DNA of 64,000 nt. Source: Odiellus spinosus. Taxonomy: Eukaryota; Arthropoda; Arachnida; Opiliones; Phalangiidae. Positions 35,340 through 47,647 of this stretch are shown one piece after another. Location of the stretch: NCBI GenBank assembly GCA_963920705.1, contig OY987239.1, forward strand, positions 3,381,576-3,445,575. Direction: 5' to 3'. The position numbers were made by a program, and so were the translations under genes. The notes beneath the pieces are model-generated. The model searched no databases. It was not told where the DNA came from and was given only the letters and a program-made list of their open reading frames with translations. Every line of letters starts with the position of its first letter. Within the stretch, counting starts at the first letter, position 1.

Positions 35340-36750
35340 AAGAGTAAATTGAATTTTAAAACGAGGTATTAAATTCACTTGTCCAAAAGATATATATTGT
35401 TATAATCGTACCATTTTTGACAACACTAGCGAAACTTTCAAAGTAGAGAAAACTACCTAAGTATTATTAATATTTTCAGTTAATTCTAGTGAATGAGAGG
35501 CAAACTGGTAATTGGCAGTTAAAACTGGGAAACCACAATTATCTTAAATTTAAGTTATATCGCTTACCAGCGCGTGCAAAGGAAATAAATTTTCTGTCCT
35601 TCAATATATTTGTGTATTCAGTTATTAATGACAATAAAACACTAATAAATTGACCCGCTTAATTTATTTATTAAAGAAATTTCTTAAACGATACCGTTTA
35701 CTTATTGAATGAAAATGAAACGTAACTTAGTGTATTTTGAAATAAAAAAAATATTTAAATTTAGATAAGTAACAATTTATTAAAAAATCACGAAATGAAT
35801 TTAATCTGTAAAACAAACAAACAAATTTTTTTTTTATATAACAAATTGGGGAAAACCAAAATTGTAGCGTTCCGCCTACCACGTGACAATATAACCAAGG
35901 TTCTTCGAAGAAGTTACGCTGACGAAGACGACAACGGAAGTTGATCAGGCTTGGCGATTAAATATTATTTTACTATATCGCGAGACTGAAGTCACGCGCA
36001 TCATTTCAAACGTCGATTAACCACCAAGGATTAATGTTATTATTATATGGTATAGCTCGAGATATTAACTCGTTGTAGAGATGTGCTAGTTCGAGTGATT
36101 AACAAACGCAACCCAACCTTAACCTTTCCTAAAATATTACAATAGGGACGGGCGAGTAAAGTGTCCGTTTGAGATTTTTCACTATCGATATTGGTTGTAG
36201 TTGAGATTATGTACATGAAGATTAAGAGCTAATGAGATTATGTCCCATTGTTATTGTGTCCAATGTTTTTCAAATACACAGTGGCATTACCTTTCTAAGC
36301 CCCTTTAAATTCTCCAGCCTAATTTCAATTTCTTGCCGATTTCTATAAACTAATCAATTTACTGTCTACATCAAAGTCCAATTTACAAAGACATTTTGTA
36401 AATCTCACCGGTATTCGGAGAACCCGGTAGGGTTCTATGTATTGGGCCCATCATCATCTGTAATGCAATTTTGATTTCCTTAAAAAATGGACCTTTAGCC
36501 AATCAGAACGCTCCATTTCCCCATTGAAATAACATTAAAATCGACTTTTTCGAGGACATGTCCTGTGCATCGCAGAACTAAAAGAGTAATTATTTGTTAC
36601 GGTTAAAACCAATTTTAAATGGTAGAGCAAGGTTCGAACGTGTGCCTTTTCCAAGTTTCATTTAAAAATATTAAGTCTAAGTATTTTAAAATTAATTCTG
36701 AAATTGACCCTTTTTTTGGTACTTAGCTGGTTTCACGCATGGCCAAATTC
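35340..36750. other. AT-rich, no gene recognised; E1-end-like motif
   Basis: Upstream of the THAP frame. At 35846 AATTGGGGAAAACCAAAAT followed by CCACGTGAC resembles the E1 right end in reverse orientation, degraded. The remainder shows no open frame with a recognisable domain. Confidence 0.4.
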
Positions 36751-36754
36751 GTAA

Positions 36755-37260
36755 TGTTATTCTATGGGATTTAGTTTTTTGAAAGTGGCTTACCTTTCAG
36801 ATTTATTTTCTAATACTTCCGGATATTTTTCAGACTTGGATTTTCCGTGTGGTATGAATTAAATTTCAAGCTTTATTTTAAGACTAATTTCATAATTTTA
36901 CACCGATTAGTTGGCCCACAATCTATTCATGAAAACGGAGGGAACAACAAGGCGGAGAAATAGATTCGCCAAAAACCTAAGCCTAATTTGACAAATTAGG
37001 CTTAGGTTTTATATGGCTTTTTAAAATCACGAGCACGAGCGCGCGCGCTTGATTTGGAGGCTATGGGTATTGAACTCTAATGACTTAATTTCTCCTTCTT
37101 CATATTTTTGCCGTTTATAGACTGTGACCAAACTAATCGGTATAAAATTATGAAATTAGTCTTAAAATAAAGCCTGTAAAATATTTGGAAGCATTAGGAA
37201 ATAAATCTGAAAGGTAAGTCTCTTGCAAAAAATCTAAATCCCATAGAATAACATTAATTT
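36755..37260. mobile_element. Imperfect foldback element FB3
   Basis: Inverted arms share ATTCTATGGGATTTA / TAAATCCCATAGAAT, CTTACCTTTCAGATTTATT and TTATTTTAAGACTAATTTCA, with indels between. At the centre 36972-37010 is a perfect palindrome with 19-bp arms around one A. Confidence 0.7.
36972..37010. repeat. Perfect 39-nt palindrome
   Basis: AAAACCTAAGCCTAATTTG is followed by one A and its exact reverse complement. The loop is effectively absent, so it can extrude as a cruciform. Confidence 0.95.
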
Positions 37261-37299
37261 TCAATTTCTCCGCCTTAAAAGTACTCTCCTTTTTAAAAA

Positions 37300-38957
37300 T
37301 GAGTGAAATTCCGAACGACTTGCCATTCCGAACGGCAATAAGGAAGGTATTAACATCAAAAATAATGAAAAAATTAATTGGAATTTGGTTTAAAGGGCAA
37401 TGGGGAAAATATAAAGATTTCGCTGCGGCTGTCGGAGGTATTAACATCAAAATTGCTGAAATAATTAATTTAAATTCGGTTTAAAGGGCAATGGGGAAAA
37501 TATAAAGATTTCATTGCGGCTGTCGGAGGTATTAACATCAAAATTGATGAAAAAATTTATTTAAATTTGGTTTAAAGGGCAATGGGGAAAATATAAAGAT
37601 TTCGCTGCGGCTGTCGGAGGTATTAACATCAAAATTGATGAAAAATTTAATTTAAATTTGGTTTAAAGGGCAATGGGGAAAATATAATGATTTCGCTGCG
37701 GCTGTCGGAGGTATTAACATCAAAATTGATGAAAAAATAAATTTTAATTGGGTTTAAAGGGCAATGGGGAAAATGTGGAGATCTGACTGAATCAAGTGAG
37801 GCTGCCCCAGCTATTAACATCAAAAATTATGAAAAAATTAATTTTAATTGGGTTTAAAGGGCAATGGTAAAAATGTAGAAATTTGACTAAATCAAGTGCG
37901 GCTGCCGCAGCTATTAACATCAAAAATTATGAAAAAAATTTAGTTTAATTAGGTTTAAAGGGCAATGGTACAAATGTAGAGATCTGACTGAATCAAGTGC
38001 GGCTGCCCCAGCTATTAACATCAAAAATAATGTAAAAATTAATTTTAATTGCGTTTATAGGGCAGTGGTAAAAATGTAGAGATCTGATTGAATCAAGTGA
38101 GGCTGCCCCAGCTATTAACATAAAAAATTATAAAAATATTTTGTTTAATTGGGTTTAAAGGGCAATGGAAAAATGTAGAAATTTTACTGAATCAAGTGCG
38201 GCTGCCGCAGCTTTTAACATCAAAAATGATGAAAAAAAATTAATTTTAATTGAAGTTTACAATAAAATGTAAGACTGAAGAAACAGATATTATATCAAAA
38301 ATGTCATTAATTGGGATTAAAGGGCAATGTTAAAATGTAGAGATTTGACTGAATCAAGTGCGGCTGCCGCAGCTATTAACATAAAAAATTATGAAAAAAT
38401 TAATTTTAATTGGGATTAAAGGGCAATGGTAAAAATGTAGAGATTTGACTGAATCAAGTGCGGCTGCCCCAGCTATTATCATCAAAAATAATGTAAAAAT
38501 TAATTTTAATTGGGATTAAAGGGCAATGGTAAAAATGTAGAGATTTGACTGAATCAAGTGCGGCTGCCCCAGCTATTAACATCAAAAATAATGAAAAAAA
38601 TAATTTTAATTGGGATTAAAGGGCAATGGTAAAAATGTAGAGATCTGGCTGAATCAAGTGCGGCTGCCGCAGCTGTTAACATCAAAAATTGTGAAAAAAT
38701 TAATTTTAATTGGGATTAAAGGTCAATGGTAAAAATGTAGAGATTTGATTGAATCAAGTTCGGCTGCCCCAGTTATTAACATCAAAAATAATGAAAAAAT
38801 TAATTTTAATTGGGATTAAAGGGCAATGGTAAAAATGTAGAGATTTGACTGAATCAAGTGCGGCTGCCGCAGCTATTAACATTTAAAATTAGGAAAAAAA
38901 TAATTTTAATTGGGTTTAAAGGGCAATGGTAAAAATGTAGAGATTTGACTGAATCAC
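37300..38957. repeat. Satellite array, ~91-bp then ~100-bp units
   Basis: About 17 tandem units each carry TTTAAAGGGCAATGG and ATTAACATCAAAA. Units from 37395 to 37759 are ~91 bp (GATTTCGCTGCGGCTGTCGG type). From 37759 they are ~100 bp with ACTGAATCAAGTGCGGCTGC. A ~118-bp aberrant unit at 38220-38330 carries ACAGATATTATATCAAAAAT, also found at 39010. Not a CRISPR: units are contiguous with no spacers. Confidence 0.9.
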
Positions 38958-39559
38958 TTTTTAAAACGCTAGTCTTTTAATATAGAAGTTAACACTTTCG
39001 TGTTAGACTGAAGTGACAGATATTATATCAAAAATGTCTTTGCGAACAAAGACCCAGAAGGACATGTTATGGCCTTGAATGTCTTAAGTGACAGATATTT
39101 AATTTTCTTTTAAAACATTAAATTTAAATACAATTAAATTTTCTTTTAAAACATGAAATTTAAATACAATTAGATTTTCTTTTAAAACGAAATTTAAATA
39201 TAATCACAATCTGGCACGAATACAACTGATTTTATTCACTCGGAAATATTTAAGAAAAACATAACAGACGATTTTCTCCCATTGACGCTTAACATTAAAT
39301 TTCGCTTGATTATTTTTCAGGGATTACGTGTCAAACAAAACGAAACTTTTAGTTCGATAGAAAAATATACTTAATTTAGCTTTGGCTTTAGGCATAGACT
39401 CAAAGTTCTATGATCTGATCTCATACCTTAATTGGATAATGTTTTCTATGGATAATGCTTTATTAAAACTCTTCGACTTTAGTCGAGGCAATTCGTTCAT
39501 GTTAGCTTATGAATGCTTATCAAGGAATTTAAAGGGAAAAAAATTCCCCATATTTTAAT
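38958..39559. other. AT-rich flank with three ~40-bp repeats
   Basis: 39095-39205 holds three units of TTTTCTTTTAAAACATGAAA type. No gene seen. Confidence 0.6.
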
Positions 39560-39561
39560 TA

Positions 39562-42500
39562 CCTCCCCGACTGAACTTCAGGGGGAGGTTTTACACTGGT
39601 CGTGTCTGTCTGAGTGTGTGTGTGTCACTTCCTGTGTAACTTCCTGTGTAACCGGATATCCTGTGTACGCGGATATCACGTGACCTAGCTCGTAGAGCAA
39701 AAAGTCTAGAGACATTACATGCCAGCTTAACGTTCAATCCCGTACAACGGAATTACCTCCTTTAAGCGTGGCTGCCACATTAAGTTTCAAGTGTCGTGCA
39801 ATGATATGCAACAGGACGTCTCCAATTGCATATTATAACCTTCCACCATCTACTTTACGGTCAAACCTCGATGCTGGACAGTTGAAGGCGATTATACGCA
39901 ATGGGACGTCTCCCACTGTTATAATCACCTCCGACCATCCCCACATCAAGGTCCAGCCTCCAGTGTCCGATCTCAGCGGGCCATACTAGCGAGGCGTCCC
40001 TCACTAATATGGTCCACATCGACCTTCCACTCTCCAAACATCGCCCCCCAATTGGCCGACACGTAAGCACTCAGGGTTACGATAAACGTCTGAGCATCGA
40101 TAAGGTGAGATCTTCACCAGATCTTTTCACAGTCAGATACTGTATAAAGGTATTCGATCCGCTTATATAGTCACCTTTTGGAAGTATAGTACAATGTAGC
40201 ATTATGGCGTGATATCTTTTAGTGAATTGAAACATAATATTAATTTAAAATATAATTCAAAATATTATAATTATTTCTCTTAATCTTATTAATAACGTAG
40301 CTGAAAATTAAATTTTAAATTGGCGATAGTTTTGAAGATATTTAAGAAATTCTCCAAATATTTGACCGTTTAATAGCAGCTTGAGTTGACAGCACGCGCT
40401 AAGCTATTTCCCATATATCATTTAGTTAAAATAGCAAAGGTATAAAGGGCCGTATACGCTTAGGCTTGCTGCAAACTCGGGGTGGATTGAAAAATTTAAG
40501 CCAATTTCTATACTAATACCAGCTTGAGTTGACAGCAAGCGCTAAGCTATTTTCCATATATCATTTAGTAAAAAAAGCAGAGGTATAACGGGCAGTATAG
40601 GTTTTGGCTTTCTGCAAACTCGGGGTGGATTGAAGAATTTAAATAACATTATAGACCAATTTGTAAACTTTTGTTTTTTATCTATTTTTGGTTAAAAAGT
40701 AGACTAGATAGATTTTTTTTTTAACTTTGTATAAGCATCGCTTCTCGGGGTATACATAAGCGAGATTATAATTTTTCCACTCAATGATAACCTTGTGTAG
40801 GGCGAGGGGAGGTTCACGTTAGGCTTACACGCTAGCGGTGTTGCCTAGTTGATTCGGCAACGGCTCTTGGTTGCTAAGGCGGTGGTAAAACGCACCTATT
40901 ATCACATATTTTGAGTAGTGTGTTTAAATAAGGCACGTACTTCTTGCAAGAACCCTTTGCAAGTACCTGTTTTTCGGCGACTTGATTCGCAATTCTTAGA
41001 CTGTAAGGCAAATATGACTTTACATTAGGGAAAAAAAATACGATCAAGTTGGAAATCCTACACCAAGTGCTCAATTATACTTAAAATCCTAATCTCTACT
41101 TTATTTATAAATGTATTTGAGTCCCGCGACTAGGATGTGTTATAGAGTATAAACCCAGACTTTAATAAATGGACAACTACTCAATAGCAGCCCCATTCCT
41201 ACTACTAGGATAGGCTATACGGTAATTAAGGTAGGCAAGTTCAATAAGCCGCCACACACTTCCGGTCTGCAATTATTTCACTAGAGTACTTGTTCGATTT
41301 GCGAACGTGCTTTAAGTTGTACAAACTTCGCAACTGTGATCCCGCGAAAAGATCGAGCCGGTTTACACTCGACAAGTTGCAAAAATTCTAAAAGCGGATG
41401 CACATTGAAGTTGTTCGAGAAATCAAATATGCTTGAAACTCGCGCGAGGGTTTAAATTTCGCGTGTGTCAGGAGATGCGCTGGATTTGCAGTATAGTCCT
41501 GGTCGATTTCCAAAACCGGAAGCCTAGAGACCCTCGCGAAAATTTTGGCGGGGAAAACTTTTGTCACGTGATCGTCCGCCATCTTTTTGTAGTGTGAATA
41601 TAGCGACAGACTAACCAACGCCTCCTATATTCTATCATATCGGAGGTGTTGGACTAACAACTTGAATTTGGTTTGTGGGAAATAAAATTAGAAATAGTCT
41701 GGCAACCTGTTACTGCAAAAAGATGGCGGCGCGGCTATGAGACAAGCGCCCATTTCCGGCAAATCGACGAAAGTCGCGCGAAGAACCAGGCCTTAAATAT
41801 TTTGAAAAATATTCTAGTTAGTTTGTCGTCATATGACGTTGTTTCCCAACTTGGTGTAATTTTACTCTGATCTGTCCTGCCTTAAAAGAATATATTTTAT
41901 TCTTCACTCACAGCCTTAATCCACAAAGAAGGTTAACTTAAAAAAAGGTTACTTAAAACTTTCTGTACTGACAAGTAGAGTATATGTAGACCGAGTAGCG
42001 CAAATAAGCGAAATTTTACATCGTAATTTTTAGTTTAACCTGATATACGGAAAGCCAATGCGTTAGTTGTTTATTGATAGGTTTATTAGGGTTGTGTTGT
42101 ATACTGAAGCCATGTATAGGTTCAATGTGATATAACATTTTGCCTTTTCACGTTACTTGGTCTACAAATACTCTACAACCGTCAAAATTCTGATGTGGTT
42201 TTAAAAGAAGAACCTTGACCTTGTGTATTTAATCTCATATCGAGATTAAATGTTTTTCGCATCTAATTTTAATTGGTTTATCAATATGTTATTTGTATAT
42301 ATATTTTTTTAAGATTTTATATTTTTTAGATTAAAATAAATTTATTATTCAGGAAGATTTTGTAGAACCTAGTTCTCAGGATTACCGGTGTTGAAAATTT
42401 ATTTTGCTAATGTTATCTTGATGTCTGTGTTTTCTGCCCGCTATTTGGTAGTGGTAAGATTAATATTTTTCATTTTAATTAATTGACTTATTTGGCGTTT

Positions 42501-42566
42501 ATTTGATAATTTGCTTTACTTAAATTGTTCGTGTAAGGGCTATTTTACATATTACCAAAGGTTGCT
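39562..42566 (+). mobile_element. E1 element, diverged copy d, truncated by the SWIM element
   Basis: It starts TA|CCTCCCCGACTGAAC and keeps the CCGGATATC tract, the hairpin-rich block (39768-40070, with the 102-codon frame broken) and TATACATAAGCGAG. After ~42085 it closely matches 14395-14840, then stops at 42566 where the SWIM foldback element begins. Between ~41540 and 41720 a diverged inverted pair (CCGCCATCTTTTTG / CAAAAAGATGGCGGC) may mark another insertion. Confidence 0.65.
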
Positions 42567-44209
42567 AATATATAATGGTTAAATGATTATTTTTGTGGTA
42601 GAAAGGTGAGGACACAACCCTAGTTTACTATCACAATAAAAGAACAACCCAAACTGCCCATAGGAATTTGGGTAACGTAATGTTAAAATTTTTTGTTTCG
42701 CCACTGGTAAAATTTTATTGTGATAGTAAACTAGTGTAGTGTCCCCACCTTTCTACCACAAAAATAATCATTTAACCATTATAGGGTGCGAATACAAATC
42801 AATTGAAGTTTAGCTCGATAATGTTAAAGATAGGCCACATCGTTGGATTCGACAATGGAGTAGACTGTCTTCCCCCACCTGAAATCAGTTGAAATTTTGA
42901 ATATTAGTAGACACCCGATAGATAAAGATTCTGGGAAAATATCGTTTTGTAACTGCCATGTGATTTTTCTCAGCAACGATTTAAATTACTCAGAATTTTG
43001 ACATAATTTGAGGTGCGAAGCCCAAAATGCCTGTAAAAGTGTTCAACCTGCCGAACAACAAAGTTTTGCAGCAAAGCAAATTCAAGGAGCGAGGCACAGA
43101 CTATACAGCTAACTCGTATAGTCTTTGTGTTCTGAAAAAACAAAGAGAAATAACACCGAAAAAGTATACTGTAGTGGTTTTTATTAAGAAACACATTATT
43201 AGTAATTCGACGAAAAATAACAATTTTAGTGGCATTATATTTCAAACAATGTTAGGTAAATCGTCCAAATCACCAGCATCGTCGCAGACTGCACGCAATT
43301 TATATTGATACCAGCTACTTCTTTCTTCGTGTCGTTTATAGCCCAGGCACCAAATAAGGCTGCTAACGTGAGCACAAGTTCTGATGGTCATGTTCCCTCC
43401 TTTACAGTTTCAATACCATGAAATAACTGAATCAATCCCGATACCATTAGGAATGTATCGAATCAAAGCCTGATGCGTGGCTGAGGCTGAGAACTGACTC
43501 CCTACGAGAACACGAATTAGGTCTTTTTCCACATTGTTTGAAATATAATGCCACTAAAATTGTTATTTTTCGTCGAATTACTGTGTTTCTTAATAAAAAC
43601 CACTACAGTATACTTTTGCGGTGTTATTTCTCTTTGTTTTTTCAGAACACAAAGACTATACGAGTTAGCTGTATAGTCTGTGCCTCGCTCCTTGAATTTG
43701 CTTTGCTGCAAAACTTTGTTGTTCGGCAGGTTGAACACTTTTACAGGCATTTTGGGCTTCCGCACCTCAAATTATGTCAAAATTCTGGGTAATTTAAATC
43801 GTTGCTGAGAAAATTCCCATGGCAGTTACAAAACGATATTCTCCCAGAATCTTTATCTATCGTGTGTCTACTAATATTCAAAATTTCAACTGATTTTAGG
43901 TGGGGGGAAGACAGTCTACTCCATTGTCGAATCCAACGATGTGGCCTATCTTTAACATTATCGAGCTAAACGTCAATTGATTTGTATTCGCTGACTATAA
44001 TGGTTAAATGATTATTTTTGTGGTAGAAAGGTGAGGACACAACCCTAGTTTACTCTCACAATAAAATTTTACCAGTGGCGAAAAAAAAAATTTAATATTA
44101 CGTTACCCAAATTCCTATGGGCAGTTTGGGTTGTTCTTTTACCAGTGGCGAAACAAAAAATTTTAACATTACGATACCCAAATTCCTATGGGCAGTTTGG
44201 GTTGTTCTT
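42567..44209. mobile_element. SWIM foldback element, independent copy
   Basis: Order U(+) 42567-43250, SWIM(-) 43254-43517, U(-) 43517-44209. The outer ends share AATGGTTAAATGATTATTTT, and U is ~600 bp with small indels. A short repeated tail (ACCAGTGGCGAAA...TTGGGTTGTTCTTT) is duplicated at 44066-44209. It shows the element's normal organisation and so explains the centre of palindrome 1. Confidence 0.75.
43254..43517 (-). pseudogene. SWIM fragment with a stop at the first SWIM cysteine
   Basis: Diverged copy of the 96-codon fragment at 10509. The codon for the first SWIM Cys (TGC in the palindrome copies) is TGA here (around 43407), so the frame is broken. The flanking residues SWYQYKLR and CAHVSSLI are still recognisable. 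Confidence 0.65.
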
Positions 44210-44250
44210 TAAACATTAAACTCTTCAAATTCATTTTTAATAACAAAGCA

Positions 44251-45099
44251 TTACATTAAATGTTCAAAATGTCTTCCGTCGACATTGACACACTGCCGAC
44301 AACGGAATTGCCAGTTTTCTCTTTCGCGAGAAACGAGAGCAGCCGCTTGCTGAATTCGGTCTCGAAGGCTATCAAGTGTTGGTGGCTCAGTGGCGTACAC
44401 AAGGCGCTGGTACCAGACTCGTCTTCGTTCTGCTAAGGGAAGATCGTCTAGGACATCGGACACTACGGTGTTTAAGAGATCAACGTAACGATCTTCGTTT
44501 AGATGTTCTTCGAGAAAAACAGGTCCAATTACCCGATCACCTAACAATCCACACCAAACGTTTATCCTCCAGTTTTCTTGGTGATGATTCGCCCTTAGCC
44601 AATGGGGATTTTCCCTCGACCAGTAGTGCATGTTGTGGCGGTTAACTGTACCGTCCCGGTAAAACGTACACTCATCACTCGTAAGTACGTGGTTTAGGAA
44701 ATTTCCATCAACTTCAATTTGGTGCAACACCCATCGGCAAAACTCTACGCGTGGTCCAAAGTCTTATGGTTTAAGATGTTGGTGAAGATGAATTTTGTAG
44801 GGTTGAAATCCTTCACCACGAAGAATTTTTAAGACCGTTGTATGAGAACAATTTAATTCCGCTCCATTGCCCGTGAACTGGTGTGGGGGTTTTCTACGAT
44901 ACGCCTTACTACTTCGTTTCGTCTGCCCGCCCCGTGTCCACCTCCTTGTACAACTGGCGGATGATGTTGATGTCGCACTGGTGCATTACGTCGAATCACC
45001 GTGCCTCTTTCAAGAAATCGGGTTATTGCGTTTAAAATTACTTGATGCCCCGGATGTGGCCGGTTCGGAAACCTTTCTGCAAACGTCCTAGCAGCTAAC
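44251..45099 (-). pseudogene. Mariner-like transposase, N-terminus and deleted catalytic core
   Basis: From ~45099 the minus strand encodes a helix-turn-helix region (AARTFAERFPNRPHPGHQVI), a stop, HTTVLKILRGEGFQPYKIH, another stop, then LTSDECTFYRDG with the first catalytic Asp region (DE) and NVWCGLLGDRVIGPVFLEEH. An internal deletion joins RRRVWYQ directly to LVYATEPPTLDSLRDRI, removing HDGAPPHF to WGYV, including the second catalytic Asp and the usual third acidic residue. It ends CVNVDGRHFEHLM. Both the start and the DDE core are lost, so it cannot be active. Confidence 0.8.
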
Positions 45100-45100
45100 C

Positions 45101-45477
45101 TTGCCCTAGACGATCTTCCCTTAGCAGAACGAAGACGAGTCTGGTACCAGCACGATGGTGCACCACCGCATTTTGCACGTGTTTCTCGGGATTGGCTAGA
45201 CGCGGAATTCGGTCCCCAATGGATAGGTCGTGGTGGTCCAGTCGCTTGGCCACCTCGTTTGCCAGATTTAACGCCGGTGGATTTTTTCTTTTGGGGGTAT
45301 GTACAAAGCCTTGTGTACGCCACTGAGCCACCAACACTTGATAGCCTTCGAGACCGAATTCAGCAAGCGGCTTCTCTCGTTTCTCCCGAGATGTTAACTC
45401 GCGAAAGAGAAAACTTGCAATTCCGTTGTCGGCAGTGTGTTAATGTCGACGGAAGACATTTTGAACATTTAATGTAA
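45101..45477 (+). pseudogene. Mariner-like transposase, C-terminal half
   Basis: The plus strand reads DDLPLAERRRVWYQHDGAPP, then RPIHW-region homologue, LPDLTPVDFFFWGYVQ and ERENLQFRCRQCVNVDGRHF. It includes the second catalytic Asp (HDGAPPHF) and the xPDLTPxDFFxWGY block deleted from the minus-strand copy. It begins abruptly at ~45101 back to back with the N-terminus of the other copy. Confidence 0.8.
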
Positions 45478-45518
45478 TGCTTTGTTATTAAAAATGAATT
45501 TGAAGAGTTTAATGTTTA

Positions 45519-45699
45519 AATTAGGAAATGTTTGATTAACTTCAATTTGGGCTATTTGGTTTCCGCAAGTGACATCTTTTCTTTCCTAATTAAATTAAAT
45601 TAAATCCGTCATTGATTTCACTTATGCATTTCATTTCTCTACATTAAAACTGAAACCTTTGATTATTAAGTGGAACTGAAGTGAACTGATCCCAATAGC
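45519..45699. other. No gene recognised
   Basis: Short AT-rich spacer between the mariner-like element and an inverted E1 fragment. Confidence 0.4.
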
Positions 45700-46402
45700 G
45701 CCTGTAAATCCCTTAACATTTCACTGAATAACAACAATGCGTAAGGGCAAGTATCTCGACTGGACGTCGGCGAAGGTTTCCACCCTGTATAGCTTTCGCT
45801 AACCTTTATTCTCCGAGCGAGTAACCGAGAAGAGTTGGGGAAACCCCACCCCCCCTTCTCAACGTCTAGACGCTTATCGTAACCCTAGGCATTCGGTAAC
45901 TGCACTACAAAGACCCGTAGAGGGAGGAGATGACTGGAGTGGAAGGTTGATGTGTACTATATTAGTGAGGGACGCCTCGCTAATATGGCCCGCTGAGATC
46001 GGACACTAGAGGTTGGACCTTGGTGTGAGGATGGTCGGAGGTGATTATAACAGTGGGAGACGTCCCATTGCGTATAATCGCCTTCAACTGTGCAGCATCG
46101 AGGTTTGACCGTAAAGTGGATGGTGGAATGCGATAATATACAATTGGAGACGTCCTGTTGTATATAATTGCACGACACCTGAAACTCATTGTGGCAGCCA
46201 CGCTTAAAGGAGGTAATTCCCGTTAAACGGAATTGAACGATAAGCTGGTATGATAATGTCTCTAGACTTTTGGCTCGACGAGCTAGGTCACGTGATTTCC
46301 GGTTACACAGGATATCCGCTTACACAGGAAGTGACACACACACAGACACACAGATTCGACCAGTGTAAAACCTCCCCCTGAACTAAAGTTCAGTCGGGGA
46401 GG
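45700..46402 (-). mobile_element. E1 5'-end fragment, inverted copy e
   Basis: The hairpin end AGTTCAGTCGGGGAGG|TA (TA 46403-46404), (CA)n tract and hairpin-rich block are present in reverse orientation. The 102-codon frame is broken. The AT-rich 3' part is absent. Confidence 0.65.
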
Positions 46403-46404
46403 TA

Positions 46405-47140
46405 AAAAAATAAAGATTTAGAATGTTAAATAGGATATACGAAACGGAAATTGATGTCGGCGAGTTAAATAAACGGCCACATACCTCTGGTCTCCTGAAT
46501 TATGTTCTCTTGCTTTAAAGAATTGTTTCGCTTTCCATGCTCATTTTTTGTCGATGCGATTCAATATTATAAATTTAATCTCTAGCTCGGTCTAGCCCGT
46601 CCCTCTTGTAATATTTTAGGTAAGGCTAGGTTAGTTAATCCCTCGACCTCCCCCGTCCATCTGGTAATCTTTAAGGTGAGGTTAGGTTAGTTAATCCCTC
46701 TAATTAGCCAATCCCTCCAACTAATTAATCCTTAGCTCGGGCTATTTGTAATATTTTAGGTAAGGCTAGGTTAGGTTAGTTAATTCCTCGAATTAGCCCA
46801 TCGTTCCAACTAGTTAATCCCTCGGATTACCCATTCCATCAAGTAATCTTTAAGGTTAAATTAGGTTAATTAAACCCTGGAAATAGCCCATCCCTCCAAC
46901 TAGGTAATCCCTATAACTCGGGCTAACCCGTTCCTCTTGTAGTATTTTAGGTAAGATTATTTTAGGTTAGTTAATTGAACTAGCCCATCCCTGTTTTACA
47001 ACTTAGGTAAGGTTAGGTTAGTTAATTTCTGCCTTTCGAGATTTTTATTCAGCATTAGTAAGAATTAAGGTTCAATAAACCTATAAAGCAAAATAGTGAA
47101 ATGTGGAAAAGGTGTATATTTTTGGTGAAAAAAGGACAGA
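46405..47140. repeat. TTAGG-like degenerate repeats
   Basis: Five to six copies of TATTTTAGGTAAGGCTAGG followed by TTAGTTAATCCCTC, at irregular 60-130 bp spacing. Insect-type TTAGG echoes are present but the array is interstitial and degenerate, so it is not a telomere. Confidence 0.6.
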
Positions 47141-47145
47141 AATTA

Positions 47146-47645
47146 TACAAAAAAGAGGTTGCTTCGCACCCTTAAAAAAACTCTTTATCTTACTCGAATC
47201 AAACCCGTGAAGGGACAGAAATTATTTGTTAGAGAAAGAGCAATTTCATATCTTTAAAATTATAGTTAGTAGATTTAGTCTACTACTTCAAAGATTTTAT
47301 TACTATTATATATTTTCCAAAAAACGGATAAAGACGACCTAGTTAACCTTCCTCTCCCACTGATGTTAATTTTAAATTCTATCAGTATCACTAATAAAAT
47401 TAGCTAAAGATACAGTTCCTTTAATGTATATATATATATATTTATCATTAGTCGTAGGTCGTCTTTATCCTTTTTTTGGAAAATATATAATAGTAATAAA
47501 ATCTTTGAAGTAGTAGACTAAATCTACTAACTATAATTTTAAAGATATGAAATTGCTCTTTCTCTAACAAATAATTTCTGTCCCTTCACGGGTTTGATTC
47601 GAGTTAGATAAAGAGTTTTTTTAAGGGTGCGAAGCAACCTCTTTT
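47146..47645. mobile_element. Foldback element FB1 (independent copy)
   Basis: Same arms as 4806-5302. Its right end is cut at CCTCTTTT by the TA that starts the following E1 fragment, so E1 inserted at or into this end. Confidence 0.8.
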
Positions 47646-47647
47646 TA

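Larger units (their letters stand above)
44212..45516. mobile_element. Rearranged IS630/Tc1/mariner element with two inverted 3' ends
   Basis: TA at 44210-44211 and 45517-45518 flanks inverted ends AACATTAAACTC...GAGTTTAATGTT. Both ends are the 3' part of the same transposase gene, facing outward: minus strand 44251 on the left, plus strand 45477 on the right. Mirror positions sum to 89728. The element therefore has long terminal inverted repeats made of duplicated gene 3' ends. Confidence 0.8.

Noticed and set aside
37300-38957. CRISPR array
   Set aside because: Units are contiguous and diverged with no unique spacers; eukaryotic satellite.
46600-47035. Telomere or telomeric junction
   Set aside because: TTAGG words are degenerate and interrupted and lie in the middle of the window.
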